A stretch of 64,000 bases of DNA from Lysobacter sp. TY2-98 (GTDB taxonomy: Bacteria > Pseudomonadota > Gammaproteobacteria > Xanthomonadales > Xanthomonadaceae): the NCBI RefSeq assembly GCF_003367355.1, contig NZ_CP031413.1:310001-374000 (forward strand). Reading direction: 5' to 3'. Shown piece after piece: positions 16,326-25,391 of this stretch. The notes under the pieces are model-generated. The model was not told the origin of the DNA. It worked only from the letters and a program-made list of their open reading frames with translations, and made no database searches. Position 1 is the first letter of the stretch. Every line of letters begins with the position of its first letter. Both the position numbers and the translations under genes were made by a program.

Positions 16326-16718
16326 ATGGCCGACACCGTCGGACACCTTCCGCGGCATCCGCTGCGCATCATGAAAGCCGCGAAGTGGTCCATCCAGGGC
16401 CTGTGCGCCGCCTGGACCCACGAATCCTCGTTCCGCCTGGAAGTCTGGCTGTTCGTCGTGCTCGCGCCGCTGGCGTGGTGGCTGGGCCAGAGCGGCGTCG
16501 AACGCGCGCTGATGATCGGCTCGATGCTCGCGGTCATCGCGGTCGAGCTGCTCAATTCATCGATCGAAGCGGTCATCGAGCGCTACGGCGCCGAGTTCCA
16601 TGAGCTGGCCGGCCGCGCCAAGGACATGGGTTCGGCCGCGGTGTTCGTGATGATGCTCAATGTGTTCGTCACGTGGGGCGCGATCCTCGTGCCGCGCTTC
16701 TCCGCCCACGCCGCGTAA
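16326..16718 (+). CDS. dgkA: Diacylglycerol kinase (prokaryotic, DgkA)
   Basis: 130 residues, three transmembrane helices. DgkA phosphorylates diacylglycerol released by membrane-derived oligosaccharide synthesis, returning it to phosphatidic acid. Signature: KAAKWSIQGLCAAWTHESSFRLE, then VIAVELLNSSIEAVIERYG and HELAGRAKDMGSAAVFVM, including the catalytic Glu and Asp of the family. About 180 bp separate it from iaaA; a TGCGACAAT extended -10-like element lies at about 16224-16232. Confidence 0.95.
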   Translation: MADTVGHLPRHPLRIMKAAKWSIQGLCAAWTHESSFRLEVWLFVVLAPLAWWLGQSGVERALMIGSMLAVIAVELLNSSIEAVIERYGAEFHELAGRAKDMGSAAVFVMMLNVFVTWGAILVPRFSAHAA

Positions 16719-16751
16719 ACTGCGCGGCCGCGCAAAGGACGGAAGCCCGTG

Positions 16752-17483
16752 ATGGAGATGCTGCTCGACCCCCAGACCTGGATCACGCTGGTGACACTCA
16801 GCACCGTCGAGATCGTGCTGGGCATCGACAACCTGGTCTTCATCTCGATCGCGGTCAGCCGCCTGCCGTCCGTTTCGCGCGATCGCGCACGCCGTTTCGG
16901 CATCGCCGTCGCCTGCATCACCCGGATCGGCCTGCTGCTCACGCTGGCGTGGCTGGCCGGCCTGACCGATCCACTGTTCCCGCTGTTCGGTCGCGGCATC
17001 TCGGTGCGCGACCTGGTGTTGATCATCGGCGGCCTCTTCCTGCTGGTGAAGGGCACGGGGGAGATCCGCGACCTCATCGTCGGCGAAGGCGAGGAAGCGG
17101 ACGTGCGCACCAAGCCGGCGGCGTCGTTCGGGCTGGTGATCGCGCAGATCGCCGTCATCGACATCGTGTTCTCGCTCGACTCGGTGATCGCCGCGGTCGG
17201 CATGGCCAGCCAGCGCATCGTCATGGTGTCGGCCATCCTGCTGGCGGTCGCGGTGATGCTGCTCGCGTCCAAGCCATTCGGGCGCTTCATCGACGAGAAC
17301 CCGTCGATCAAGATGCTGGCGCTCGCCTTCATCGTACTGGTCGGCGCGTACCTCATCGCCGAAGGCTTCGGCATCCACATTCCGAAGGGCTACATCTATG
17401 GCGCGATGGCGTTCTCGGCCCTGGTCGAGAGCCTCAACCTCGCCGCACGTCGGCGCGCCAGCGCGCGCCAGCTCGAGCCCTAG
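16752..17483 (+). CDS. TerC/YgdQ-family integral membrane protein
   Basis: 243 residues with about seven transmembrane helices. TerC hallmark acidic segments are present: TVEIVLGIDNLVFISIAV near the start and VIDIVFSLDSVIAAVGM in the middle, plus LIAEGFGIHIPKGYIYGAMAFS near the C-terminus. Relatives act in metal (Mn) export to protect secreted metalloenzymes or in tellurite resistance. A GTG at 16749 directly precedes the ATG and is an alternative. The 33-bp gap after dgkA is too short for the manganese riboswitch that often precedes TerC genes. Confidence 0.88.
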   Translation: MEMLLDPQTWITLVTLSTVEIVLGIDNLVFISIAVSRLPSVSRDRARRFGIAVACITRIGLLLTLAWLAGLTDPLFPLFGRGISVRDLVLIIGGLFLLVKGTGEIRDLIVGEGEEADVRTKPAASFGLVIAQIAVIDIVFSLDSVIAAVGMASQRIVMVSAILLAVAVMLLASKPFGRFIDENPSIKMLALAFIVLVGAYLIAEGFGIHIPKGYIYGAMAFSALVESLNLAARRRASARQLEP

Positions 17484-17565
17484 CGCCGACGGCCGTCACG
17501 TCGTATTTATTGCCGCTGCCGGTAGTGTTGCCGCCGGTAGCGCCGATCCCACGACGAGGCCCCCC

Positions 17566-18300
17566 ATGCGCAAGCTGATCTCCGCATTCCTGCTGCTCAC
17601 GCTGACCGTGCTGCTCAGCGGTTGCGGCTACAACACGATCCAGCAGAAGGACGAAGCGGTGAACGCCGCCTGGTCGCAGGTGCTGAACGTCTACAAGCGC
17701 CGGGCCGACCTCGTGCCGAATCTCGTCGCGACGGTGAAGGGCTACGCGAGCCACGAAGAGCGCGTGCTGACGGAGGTCACCGAGGCGCGCTCGCGCGTCG
17801 GCAGCATCAACGTCAACGCGAACGATCCGAACTCCCTCGCGCAGTTCCAGGCCGCGCAGGCGCAGCTGCAGAGCGCGATCGGCCGCCTGCTGGTGGTCAG
17901 CGAGAACTATCCGCAGCTCAAGGCCGATCAGAACTTCCTGCAGCTGCAGGCGCAGCTCGAAGGCACGGAAAACCGCATCACCGTCGAGCGCCAGCGCTAC
18001 ATCCAGACGGTGCAGGACTACAACACCTACATCCGCCAGTTCCCGACCAACATCACCGCGAAGATGTTCGGTTACAAGCCGAAGCCGAACTTCACGGTCG
18101 AGAACGAAGCGCAGATCTCGAATGCACCGACGGTCGACTTTTCGACGCCGCCGCCGGTGAATACCGCGCCGGCACCCGCAGCGCCTGCGCCGGGTGCTCC
18201 GCAGGCCCTGCCGCCGGCGACGTCGCCGCAGCCGTCGACGCAGCCCAACCCTGCGCCGACGACGCCCACGACCACGCCTGGCCCGCAGACGCAGGGCTGA
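17566..18300 (+). CDS. LemA family lipoprotein
   Basis: 244 residues. Lipoprotein signal with lipobox LLSGC (Cys20), then the LemA helical domain: YNTIQQKDEAVNAAWSQVLNVYKRRADLVPNLVATVKGYASHEERVLTEVTEARS, LQSAIGRLLVVSENYPQLKADQNFLQLQAQLEGTENRI and FPTNITAKMFGYKPK. After about residue 190 comes a ~55-residue Pro/Ala/Thr tail not needed for the fold, probably an extended periplasmic linker. The role of LemA is not firmly known; it is repeatedly found next to TPM-domain genes, as here (9 bp to the next gene). Confidence 0.9.
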   Translation: MRKLISAFLLLTLTVLLSGCGYNTIQQKDEAVNAAWSQVLNVYKRRADLVPNLVATVKGYASHEERVLTEVTEARSRVGSINVNANDPNSLAQFQAAQAQLQSAIGRLLVVSENYPQLKADQNFLQLQAQLEGTENRITVERQRYIQTVQDYNTYIRQFPTNITAKMFGYKPKPNFTVENEAQISNAPTVDFSTPPPVNTAPAPAAPAPGAPQALPPATSPQPSTQPNPAPTTPTTTPGPQTQG

Positions 18301-18309
18301 TCGGCGCCG

Positions 18310-19200
18310 ATGCGCGCGCGTGCGCTCCTCGCCGTCGCGATCGTCCTCTTCGCGACGGCGTTCGCCGCGATCGCGCAGCAACTCGCGGCGATTCCGCCGC
18401 TGACGTCGCCGGTGGTCGACACCACCGGCACGATCGACGCGACCACCCGCGCGCAGCTCGAACAGCAGGCGCTGGCGCTGCAGAAGCGCAAGGGCGCGCA
18501 GCTGCAGATCCTGATGATTCCGACGACGCAGCCGGAAGACATCGCGCAGTACGCGACGCGCGCGTTCGACCAGTACAGGCTCGGCCGTCAGAAGACCGAT
18601 GACGGCGTGCTGGTGATCGTCGCCAAGGACGACCACCGCGCACGCATCGAAGTCGGCTACGGCCTGGAAGGCGCGATTCCCGACGCGATCGCCAGCCGCG
18701 TCATCAACGAATACATGGCGCCGCACTTCAAGCAGGACGACTACGCGGGCGGCCTGACCGAAGCGACGAAAGTGCTGACGCAGATCATCGATGGCGAACC
18801 GCTTCCAGCACCGATGGCAGGGCAGGACAACGCGGGCGATCGCGTCGCCCGCCACGGCAATCCGATGCTGGGACTGATCGTCGCGTTCTTCGTCGCCCAG
18901 TTCGTGCGCGGCCTGTTCGGCGGCACGCCGGCGGGCGTGCGCGGCCTGATTGGCGGGGGCGTGGCCGGCGGCGTGGCATGGCTGCTGTCGCATATCGCCT
19001 GGATCGGCGCGATCGGCGGCCTGCTCGGCTTCATCCTCTCGCTCGCCGGCGGACGACGGGTGCGTTATGCGCGCGACGCCGGCTTCGGCGGCTGGGGTGG
19101 CGGAGGATTCGGCGGGGGCGGTTTCGGCGGCGGCGGTGGAGGCGGCTGGGGCGGGGGCGGTGGCATGAGCGGAGGCGGCGGCGCCTCCGGGAGCTGGTGA
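18310..19200 (+). CDS. TPM-domain membrane protein with Gly-rich C-terminus (YgcG-like)
   Basis: 296 residues. Signal peptide 1-22 (cleavage near AIAQ), then a TPM domain (about 35-155: VVDTTGTIDATTRAQLEQQALALQKRKGAQLQIL, DGVLVIVAKDDHRARIEVGYGLEGAIPDAIASRVI). Two hydrophobic stretches follow (about 178-195 and 215-245), then an almost pure Gly/Trp/Phe/Ser tail from residue 258. The TPM domain is also found in the photosystem II repair phosphatase family, but phosphatase activity should not be assumed. Lies between LemA and a second TPM gene. Confidence 0.88.
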   Translation: MRARALLAVAIVLFATAFAAIAQQLAAIPPLTSPVVDTTGTIDATTRAQLEQQALALQKRKGAQLQILMIPTTQPEDIAQYATRAFDQYRLGRQKTDDGVLVIVAKDDHRARIEVGYGLEGAIPDAIASRVINEYMAPHFKQDDYAGGLTEATKVLTQIIDGEPLPAPMAGQDNAGDRVARHGNPMLGLIVAFFVAQFVRGLFGGTPAGVRGLIGGGVAGGVAWLLSHIAWIGAIGGLLGFILSLAGGRRVRYARDAGFGGWGGGGFGGGGFGGGGGGGWGGGGGMSGGGGASGSW

Positions 19201-19688
19201 TGCGCGCGCTCCGCCATCTGTTCGCGCCGTCGTCGGCCCGCGTGTTTCCGCCCGACGCGCTGGAGCGCATCGCCGGTGCGATCGCCGCCAGTGAGTCGCG
19301 CCATACGGGCGAGATCTGTTTCGCGGTCGAAGCCGCGCTGCCGGTGCGCCTCGCGCTGGTCGACCACGCGCCGCGCGAACGCGCACACGACGTGTTCACC
19401 CGCCTGCGCGCCTGGGATACCGAGGCCAACAACGGCGTACTCGTCTACATCCTGCTCGCGGACCGCGCGATCGAGATCGTCGCCGACCGCGGCTTCAAGG
19501 GCCGCGTCTCCGACGAGGACTGGTCGACGATCTGTCGCGGTCTCGAGGCCGCCATGCGCGACGGCGATACCGAGGGCGGCGTGATGCGCGCGATCGAGGC
19601 GATCTCGGCGCAACTCGAACGCCATTTCCCCCGGCCCGCCGACTACGTCGACACCAACGAGCTGCCCGATCGCCCGCACATGCTGTGA
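19200..19688 (+). CDS. Second TPM-domain protein
   Basis: 162 residues, no signal peptide. TPM-type segment: IAGAIAASESRHTGEICFAVEAALPVRLAL, AWDTEANNGVLVYILLADRAIEIVADRGFKGRVSDEDWSTICRGLEAAM. ATG overlaps the preceding stop by one base (TGATG), so the two TPM genes are translationally linked. Without an export signal it probably stays in the cytoplasm or at the inner face of the membrane. Function unknown. Confidence 0.85.
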   Translation: MRALRHLFAPSSARVFPPDALERIAGAIAASESRHTGEICFAVEAALPVRLALVDHAPRERAHDVFTRLRAWDTEANNGVLVYILLADRAIEIVADRGFKGRVSDEDWSTICRGLEAAMRDGDTEGGVMRAIEAISAQLERHFPRPADYVDTNELPDRPHML

Positions 19689-19769
19689 GGCGCGGCGGGT
19701 CGATCGGCCCATGACGCGGCGGCGTTCAGCGGCGACAATGGCGGTCACTTCCGCCGTCGGCCCGACCTG

Positions 19770-20657
19770 ATGACGTATCTGCACGACATCGACCCGATCG
19801 CCCTCCACCTCGGTCCGGTGCAGGTGCACTGGTACGGGGTGATGTACATGCTCGGCTTCATCGCTGCCTGGGTGCTCGGCCGTCGCCGCATCCGCGCGGG
19901 TCGCCTGCCGGGCGTGGACGACCAGGCGTTCGGCGACATGCTCTTCTACGGGATGCTCGGCGTCGTGCTCGGCGGACGCATCGGCTACATCCTGTTCTAC
20001 GCGTTCGGCGACTTCGTCAAACACCCGCTGATGATCGTGCGCATCTGGGAAGGCGGCATGAGCTTCCACGGTGGCCTGCTCGGCGTCATGACCGGCGTGT
20101 GGCTGTGGTGTCGACGTCGCAACATCCACTTCATGGACGCGATGGATTTCCTCGCGCCGCTGGTGCCGCTGGGCCTCGGCTTCGGTCGCATCGGCAACTG
20201 GATCGGTGGCGAGCTGTGGGGCAAGCCGACCGGCGGAAGCTGGGGCGTGATCTTCCCGCGCAGCCTGCCGGAACCGTATCTGCACATGCCGATGCAGCAG
20301 CTGCGCGACCTGCACGCCAAGGGCGTGCTCGACGTATTCGCGCGCCATCCGTCGCAGCTGTACCAGGCGGTGCTCGAAGGCGTGGTCATGGCGTCGATCC
20401 TGTGGTGGTTCTCCAGCAAGCCGCGTCCGCGTTACGCCGTCGGCGGCCTGTTCGCGCTGCTCTACGGCACGTTCCGCTTCCTCGTCGAATTCGTGCGCGT
20501 GCCCGATGCGCAGCTCGGCTACCTCGCGTTCGGCTGGCTGACGATGGGGCAGGTGCTGGAACTCCCCGTGATCGCCTTCGGCCTGTGGTGCCTGTGGCGC
20601 GCGCGCCGTTCGCCGACGCTGCAGCCGCAGCCCGTCGTCGCGACCGACGCAGGCTGA
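19770..20657 (+). CDS. lgt: Prolipoprotein diacylglyceryl transferase
   Basis: 295 residues with seven hydrophobic helices. Lgt transfers diacylglyceryl from phosphatidylglycerol to the lipobox cysteine, the first step of lipoprotein maturation. Family signature: [42 protein letters not shown] (catalytic-region Arg and Asn), [12 protein letters not shown] and [11 protein letters not shown]. About 30 bp upstream is a GCGACAAT element that may be a -10 box. First of lgt-thyA-folA, 4 bp from thyA. Confidence 0.96.
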   Translation: MTYLHDIDPIALHLGPVQVHWYGVMYMLGFIAAWVLGRRRIRAGRLPGVDDQAFGDMLFYGMLGVVLGGRIGYILFYAFGDFVKHPLMIVRIWEGGMSFHGGLLGVMTGVWLWCRRRNIHFMDAMDFLAPLVPLGLGFGRIGNWIGGELWGKPTGGSWGVIFPRSLPEPYLHMPMQQLRDLHAKGVLDVFARHPSQLYQAVLEGVVMASILWWFSSKPRPRYAVGGLFALLYGTFRFLVEFVRVPDAQLGYLAFGWLTMGQVLELPVIAFGLWCLWRARRSPTLQPQPVVATDAG

Positions 20658-20661
20658 TCGC

Positions 20662-21456
20662 ATGCGCGCCTACCTCGACCTGCTGCAGCACGTCCTCGAA
20701 CACGGCACGGTCAAGGCCGACCGCACCGGCACCGGCACGCGCAGCGTGTTCGGCTGGCAGATGCGCTTCGACCTCAACGAAGGCTTTCCGCTCGTCACGA
20801 CGAAGAAGCTGCACCTGCGCTCGATCATCCACGAGCTGCTGTGGTTCCTGAAGGGCGAAACCAACATCGCCTACCTGCGCGACAACAAGGTCAGCATCTG
20901 GGACGAGTGGGCGGATGCCGAGGGCGAACTCGGTCCCGTGTACGGCAAGCAGTGGCGGCGCTGGACCGGCAGCGACGGCAGCGAGATCGATCAGATCAAG
21001 TGGGTGGTCGAAGGAATCAAGCGCAATCCCGATTCGCGCCGCCTGATCGTCAGCGCGTGGAACGTCGCTGATCTGCCGCACATGGCGCTGATGCCCTGCC
21101 ACACGATGTTCCAGTTCTACGTCGCCGAAGGCAAGCTCAGCTGCCAGCTCTACCAGCGCAGCGGCGACATCTTCCTCGGCGTGCCGTTCAACATCGCGAG
21201 TTATGCGCTGCTGACGCACATGGTCGCGCAGGTCTGCGGGCTCGGCGTCGGCGATTTCGTGCACACGCTGGGCGACGCGCACCTCTACTCGAACCACGTC
21301 GACCAGGCCCGCGAACAGCTCACGCGCACGCCGCGCGCATTGCCGAAGCTCGCGCTCAATCCCGACGTCACCGACCTGTTCGCCTTCACCTTCGACGACA
21401 TCGCGATCGAAGGCTACGACCCGCATCCGGCGATCAAGGCGCCTGTCGCCGTCTGA
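20662..21456 (+). CDS. thyA: Thymidylate synthase
   Basis: 264 residues, identical in length to E. coli ThyA. It converts dUMP to dTMP with methylene-tetrahydrofolate. Catalytic Cys146 is in [12 protein letters not shown], followed by [29 protein letters not shown]; the folate/dUMP sites include [12 protein letters not shown] and WDEWAD. The TGATG junction overlaps folA by one base, coupling supply and recycling of folate. Confidence 0.97.
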   Translation: MRAYLDLLQHVLEHGTVKADRTGTGTRSVFGWQMRFDLNEGFPLVTTKKLHLRSIIHELLWFLKGETNIAYLRDNKVSIWDEWADAEGELGPVYGKQWRRWTGSDGSEIDQIKWVVEGIKRNPDSRRLIVSAWNVADLPHMALMPCHTMFQFYVAEGKLSCQLYQRSGDIFLGVPFNIASYALLTHMVAQVCGLGVGDFVHTLGDAHLYSNHVDQAREQLTRTPRALPKLALNPDVTDLFAFTFDDIAIEGYDPHPAIKAPVAV

Positions 21457-21950
21457 TGCGCATCTCGCTCGTCGTCGCCTACGACCGCAATCGCGCGATC
21501 GGCGTCGACAACGCGCTGCCGTGGCATCTGCCGGACGATCTCAAGCGCTTCAAGGCGCTGACGCTGGGCAAGCCGATCCTGATGGGGCGCCTCACGGCGG
21601 AGTCGTTGGGTCGCGCGTTGCCGGGGCGTCGCAACCTGGTGCTGACGCGCAGCGGCCGCGCGCCGTTCGACGGCATGGACGCGGTTTCGAGCATCGATGA
21701 AGCGATCGCGCTGGCGCGGGCGGATGGTGCAGCGGAGATCGCGGTCATCGGCGGAGGCGGCGTCTTTGAAGCCACGCTGCCCATCGCCACGACCTTGCAT
21801 CTCACGCGCGTGGACACCGCCGTCCCGCGTGCGGACGCGTACTTCCCCGTGTTCGATGCGACGGAGTGGCGCGAAGTCGCGCGCCTGCACCACCCGGCGG
21901 ACGCGAAGCACGTCTTCGCGTTCGATTTCGTGGATCTCGATCGGATCTGA
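21456..21950 (+). CDS. folA: Dihydrofolate reductase
   Basis: 164 residues. Reduces dihydrofolate formed by ThyA to tetrahydrofolate with NADPH. Substrate loop RAIGVDNALPWHLPDDLKRFKALTLGKPILMGRLT, with the conserved acidic Asp of the active site (DDLKRFK), then NLVLTRSG and EIAVIGGGGVFEATLP. Ends 47 bp from convergent apaH with no obvious terminator between. Confidence 0.95.
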   Translation: MRISLVVAYDRNRAIGVDNALPWHLPDDLKRFKALTLGKPILMGRLTAESLGRALPGRRNLVLTRSGRAPFDGMDAVSSIDEAIALARADGAAEIAVIGGGGVFEATLPIATTLHLTRVDTAVPRADAYFPVFDATEWREVARLHHPADAKHVFAFDFVDLDRI

Positions 21951-21997
21951 TCGCACTGCCGTCGTATGACCGCGGCACCGCTCATGCAAAGCGCGAC

Positions 21998-22939
21998 TCA
22001 GTCGGTCTTCGGCGCCGCGTCGTTGCGGGGCGGACGCGGTCCGCGGTCACGATCGCGATTTCCGCCATGCCGATGCCGGCCATCACGCCCCGGCGAACGC
22101 GGCTTCGGCGGTTGCGCCGGCACGTCGCGACCCGGCACCTGCGCGAGTTGCAGTTCGTCCGTGTCGAGGCGGATCGCGGTCAGCTTGCCACCCCAGACCG
22201 CGCCGGTATCGATGGCATGCACGCCGTGGCCGATGAAGAGGCCGAGCGTCGACCAGTGGCCGCAGACGATCTTCAGATCACGCGGCGCGTGGCCCGGCAC
22301 GGAGTACCACGGGTACAGGCCGACCGGCTGCGTCCCCGGCGCGCCCTTGTCCTCGAAGCTGATGCGTCCACGCGGGCTGCAGAAACGCATGCGCGTGAAC
22401 ACGTTGATGATCGCGCGCCAGCGGTCGATGCCCGCAAGGCGCGGATTCCACGCGGGCGCGTCGCCATAGATGTGCTTGAGCAGGCGCGTGTACTGCTCGC
22501 CGTGCAGCACCTTCTCGACTTCGCGCGCATGGCGCTCGGCCATCGGGATCGTCCACTTCGGCGCGATGCCGGCGTGCAGCATCGCCCAGCCGAGCGCGCG
22601 GTCGACGTGCATGAGTTTCTGCCTGCGCAGCCAGCCCAGCAGTTCGTCCCGATCGGGCGCGGTGACGATGCGCTGCAGGTCCGGATTGACCTTGCGCTGT
22701 TCCTCTTCGCGACGCTCGCCGATCGCGAGCAGCGAGAGATCGTGATTGCCGAGCACCACCACGCTCTGCTCGCGCAATGAATGCACGAGCCGCAACGTCT
22801 CCAGCGACTGCCCGCCGCGGTTGACGAGGTCGCCGCAGAACCACAGGCGGTCCTTCGCGGGATCGAAGGCGATGCGTTCGAGCAGGCGCTGCGTCGCGTC
22901 GTAGCAGCCCTGGAGATCGCCGATGGCCCAGACCGTCAT
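21998..22939 (-). CDS. apaH: Symmetrical bis(5'-nucleosyl)-tetraphosphatase
   Basis: 313 residues. ApaH splits Ap4A into two ADP and also removes Np4 caps from RNA. Metallophosphatase motifs: GDLQGC at 7-12, GDLVNRGG at 36-43, GNHD at 64-67 and HAGIAPKW. The last ~40 residues (QPPKPRSPGRDGRHRHGGNRDRDRG) form an Arg/His/Asp-rich low-complexity tail beyond the usual ~275-residue enzyme. Last gene of the lptD-surA-pdxA-ksgA-apaG-apaH cluster, 8 bp after apaG. Confidence 0.95.
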   Translation of the reverse strand: MTVWAIGDLQGCYDATQRLLERIAFDPAKDRLWFCGDLVNRGGQSLETLRLVHSLREQSVVVLGNHDLSLLAIGERREEEQRKVNPDLQRIVTAPDRDELLGWLRRQKLMHVDRALGWAMLHAGIAPKWTIPMAERHAREVEKVLHGEQYTRLLKHIYGDAPAWNPRLAGIDRWRAIINVFTRMRFCSPRGRISFEDKGAPGTQPVGLYPWYSVPGHAPRDLKIVCGHWSTLGLFIGHGVHAIDTGAVWGGKLTAIRLDTDELQLAQVPGRDVPAQPPKPRSPGRDGRHRHGGNRDRDRGPRPPRNDAAPKTD

Positions 22940-22947
22940 GCCGTCGC

Positions 22948-23331
22948 TCAGTGCAGCGTGCGAGGCACGGTCAGGGTGAACGCGGGAATCGGCGCTTCGA
23001 ACTGCGTGCCGTCGTCCGCCTGCATGCGATACGTGCCGTGCATGGTGCCGAGATCAGTCTCCAGCACCGCGCCCGAGGTGTACTCGAACGCCTCGCCGGG
23101 CTCGAGATGGGGCTGCTTGCCGACGACGCCGTCGCCATCGACTTCGCGCACCTGGCCATGGGCGTCGGTGATGATCCAGTGGCGACCGAGCAGCTTGGCC
23201 GCCACCGTGCCGCGGTTCTGCACGCGCACGGTGTAGGCGAAGACGTAGCGGTCCTGCTCGGGTTCGGATTCGCTTTCGACGTAGTGCGCCTGCACTTCGA
23301 CGCCGATCGCGTGGGAATTTCCGTCGTTCAT
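22948..23331 (-). CDS. apaG: ApaG, Co2+/Mg2+ efflux-associated protein
   Basis: 127 residues, the usual length, an all-beta fibronectin-III-like fold: EVQAHYVESESEPEQDRYVFAYTVRVQN, LLGRHWIITDAHGQVREVDGDGVVGKQP, PGEAFEYTSGAVLETDLGTMHGTYRM. ApaG affects Co/Mg tolerance in Salmonella; the biochemical role is not settled. Located between ksgA (47 bp) and apaH (8 bp) as in E. coli. Confidence 0.95.
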   Translation of the reverse strand: MNDGNSHAIGVEVQAHYVESESEPEQDRYVFAYTVRVQNRGTVAAKLLGRHWIITDAHGQVREVDGDGVVGKQPHLEPGEAFEYTSGAVLETDLGTMHGTYRMQADDGTQFEAPIPAFTLTVPRTLH

Positions 23332-23378
23332 CCGCCCGAGTTTACGTGCCCGGGCGAGCGGGTGAAACCGCGCAGCCG

Positions 23379-24179
23379 TCACGCGCCGTTGCGCGCGAGC
23401 AAGTTGGCCAGCGCGATGAAGCCCTCGACCGGCACCTGCTCGGCGCGATGCTGCGGGTCGATGCCGGCCGCGGCGATCGCCTCCGCGTCGCAGACGTTGG
23501 AAAGCGCGTTGCGCAGCGTCTTGCGGCGCTGGCCGAACGCATCGCGCACCACGCGTGCGAACAGCGCGCGGTCGATGACGGTGATTTCCGAATCGGGACG
23601 CGGCACCAGCCGCACCACGGCCGAGTCGACCTTCGGCGGCGGATTGAACGCGCCCGGCGGCACGTTGAACAGCGGCGTCACCCGGCAATAGGCCTGCAGC
23701 ATCACGCCGAGGCGCCCGTAGACCTTGCTGCCTGGTCCGGCGGCCATGCGGTCGACGACTTCCTTCTGCAGCATGAAATGCATGTCGCGCACGACGGCCG
23801 CGTGGTCGAGCGCATGGAACAGGATCGGCGACGACAGGTTGTAGGGCAGGTTGCCGACCAGTCGGATCGTGCCGCCCGCGGCGAGCGCGGTGAAGTCGAC
23901 CTGCAGCACGTCGGAATGGATGACGTGCAGCGTGCCGCGGCTCTGCGCGGCCTCCGTCAACGGCGCGATCAGGTCGCGGTCGAACTCGATGACGGTGAGT
24001 TCGTGGTGGCGCTCGAGCAACGGAAAGGTGATCGCGCCCTGGCCGGGGCCGATCTCGACGAGGCGGTCGCCGGGCTGCGGATCCACGGCCTGCACGATCT
24101 TCGAGATGATCCCGCGCTCGTGCAGGAAGTGCTGGCCGAGGCGCTTCTTCGGCGGTTCGGTGAACGGGGTGGTCGTCAT
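23379..24179 (-). CDS. rsmA: 16S rRNA dimethyladenosine transferase
   Basis: 266 residues (KsgA). Dimethylates A1518 and A1519 in helix 45 of 16S rRNA late in 30S assembly. Motifs: KKRLGQHFL at 11-19, SAM-binding VEIGPGQGAIT, the acidic EFDRDL, HSDVLQVDF and catalytic NLPYNLSSPI. A GATAAT box 6 nt before the ATG together with CTGACC 16 bp further upstream suggests an own promoter and leaderless mRNA, although the gene also sits in the lptD-to-apaH run (231 bp after pdxA). Confidence 0.96.
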   Translation of the reverse strand: MTTTPFTEPPKKRLGQHFLHERGIISKIVQAVDPQPGDRLVEIGPGQGAITFPLLERHHELTVIEFDRDLIAPLTEAAQSRGTLHVIHSDVLQVDFTALAAGGTIRLVGNLPYNLSSPILFHALDHAAVVRDMHFMLQKEVVDRMAAGPGSKVYGRLGVMLQAYCRVTPLFNVPPGAFNPPPKVDSAVVRLVPRPDSEITVIDRALFARVVRDAFGQRRKTLRNALSNVCDAEAIAAAGIDPQHRAEQVPVEGFIALANLLARNGA

Positions 24180-24185
24180 CGGGCG

Positions 24186-24213
24186 ATTATCCCGTACTGG
24201 AGCGGCGGGTCAG
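24186..24213 (-). promoter_or_regulatory. Candidate promoter of ksgA-apaG-apaH
   Basis: On the minus strand CTGACC (24213-24208), a 16-bp spacer and GATAAT (24191-24186). The -10 ends 6 nt before the ksgA ATG, predicting a leaderless transcript. Confidence 0.5.
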
Positions 24214-24410
24214 GCCGATGCGCGTTTGGGTGGACGGCCGGGGTGGCAGACCAGGCACCGACTGGTCCTGCGGGCTCGTGGCGGTGGCTTCGCGTTTTCC
24301 GATCGGCGTGAGTGATCGTGGGTGCGAGCACCGTCGTCGTCACGACGCATTTCCGTCGTGCCCCGCCGCACCAGCGCTGCGTATCGACGTCGCAAGACGG
24401 CCTACAGCGA

Positions 24411-25391
24411 TCAGCTGGCGCGGCGATGCGAGGCGAGCTTCGCGCAGAGATCCGCGGCTGCAAACAGACTCGCAGGGTCGGCGCGCCCGGTGCCGGCGAG
24501 ATCGAGGGCGGTGCCGTGATCGACCGCGACACGCGGATAGGGCAGGCCCAGCGTGATGTTCACCGCGCGCTCGAAGCCGCTGAACTTGAGCACCGGCAGA
24601 CCCTGGTCGTGATACATCGCCACCACCGCGTCGAAGTCCGCGAGCTTCTGCGGGAGGAAGGCGGTGTCCGCGGGCAGTGGACCGACGAGATGCAGACCCG
24701 CATCGCGCAGGCGCGTGATCACGGGCGCGATCACATCGGTCTCTTCGCGACCGAGGTGACCGTCTTCGCCCGCATGCGGATTGAGGCCGAGCACCGCCAC
24801 GGTCGGCGCGGCGATGCCGAAATCGCGGCGCAGCGCGGTGTCGACGATGCGCAGCGTGCGTTCGAGACCTTCCTGCGTGATCGCATCCGGCACGGCGCGC
24901 AATGACAGATGCGTGGTCGCCAGCGCGACGCGCAGGGATTCGTGGCCGAGCATCATCACCACGTCGCAGCCCGCCTGATGCGCAAGCAACTCGGTGGTAC
25001 CGGAGTAGGCGATGCCGGCCTCGTTGACGATCGCCTTGTGCACCGGGCCGGTGACGAGGCCATGCAACCTGCCGTCCAGAGACGCGCGAGCTGCTGCAGT
25101 GAGCGCGTCGATCACCGACGGCGCGTTCGCAACGTCGAGTCGCCCGGGCTCGACCGGCCGTGCCACTGGAATCGGCACGATGCCAAGCGCGCCGGCGCGC
25201 GAGGCGTCGGCGTCATCGGGATCGACAAGTCGGAGAGTGGTGCCGGCGCGTCGCGCGGCGGCTTCGAGCACGCCGGGATCGGCGTATGCGATCAGTGCGG
25301 CGTCGCGCGGCCTTTGAGCCAGCGCGACGCAGAGTTCGGGCCCGACGCCGGCCGGTTCACCCGGGACCAGCGCGAGCCGCGTCGAACTCAC
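24411..25391 (-). CDS. pdxA: 4-hydroxythreonine-4-phosphate dehydrogenase
   Basis: 326 residues. PdxA oxidises 4-phosphohydroxythreonine in the DXP-dependent vitamin B6 pathway. Motifs: PGEPAGVGPEL at the N-terminus, HGLVTGPVHKAIVN, the metal histidines in GLNPHAGEDGHLGREE and AMYHDQGLPVLKF, and VDHGTALDLAGTGRADPAS. The start is a GTG directly abutting the surA stop codon. The 231-bp stretch downstream before ksgA holds no gene that I can see, only the ksgA promoter candidate. Confidence 0.95.
   Translation of the reverse strand: MSSTRLALVPGEPAGVGPELCVALAQRPRDAALIAYADPGVLEAAARRAGTTLRLVDPDDADASRAGALGIVPIPVARPVEPGRLDVANAPSVIDALTAAARASLDGRLHGLVTGPVHKAIVNEAGIAYSGTTELLAHQAGCDVVMMLGHESLRVALATTHLSLRAVPDAITQEGLERTLRIVDTALRRDFGIAAPTVAVLGLNPHAGEDGHLGREETDVIAPVITRLRDAGLHLVGPLPADTAFLPQKLADFDAVVAMYHDQGLPVLKFSGFERAVNITLGLPYPRVAVDHGTALDLAGTGRADPASLFAAADLCAKLASHRRAS

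Noticed and set aside
16719..16751. Possible manganese (yybP-ykoY) riboswitch before the TerC gene
   Set aside because: The gap is only 33 bp, too short for the aptamer.
19080..19190. Dense GGCGG-type repeats resembling a microsatellite
   Set aside because: Explained by the Gly-rich coding tail of the TPM protein; no regular DNA period.
24180..24410. Possible small gene in the 231-bp gap between pdxA and ksgA
   Set aside because: Open frames there are short, overlap on several frames, lack start context and show no recognisable protein features; only the ksgA promoter candidate is supported.
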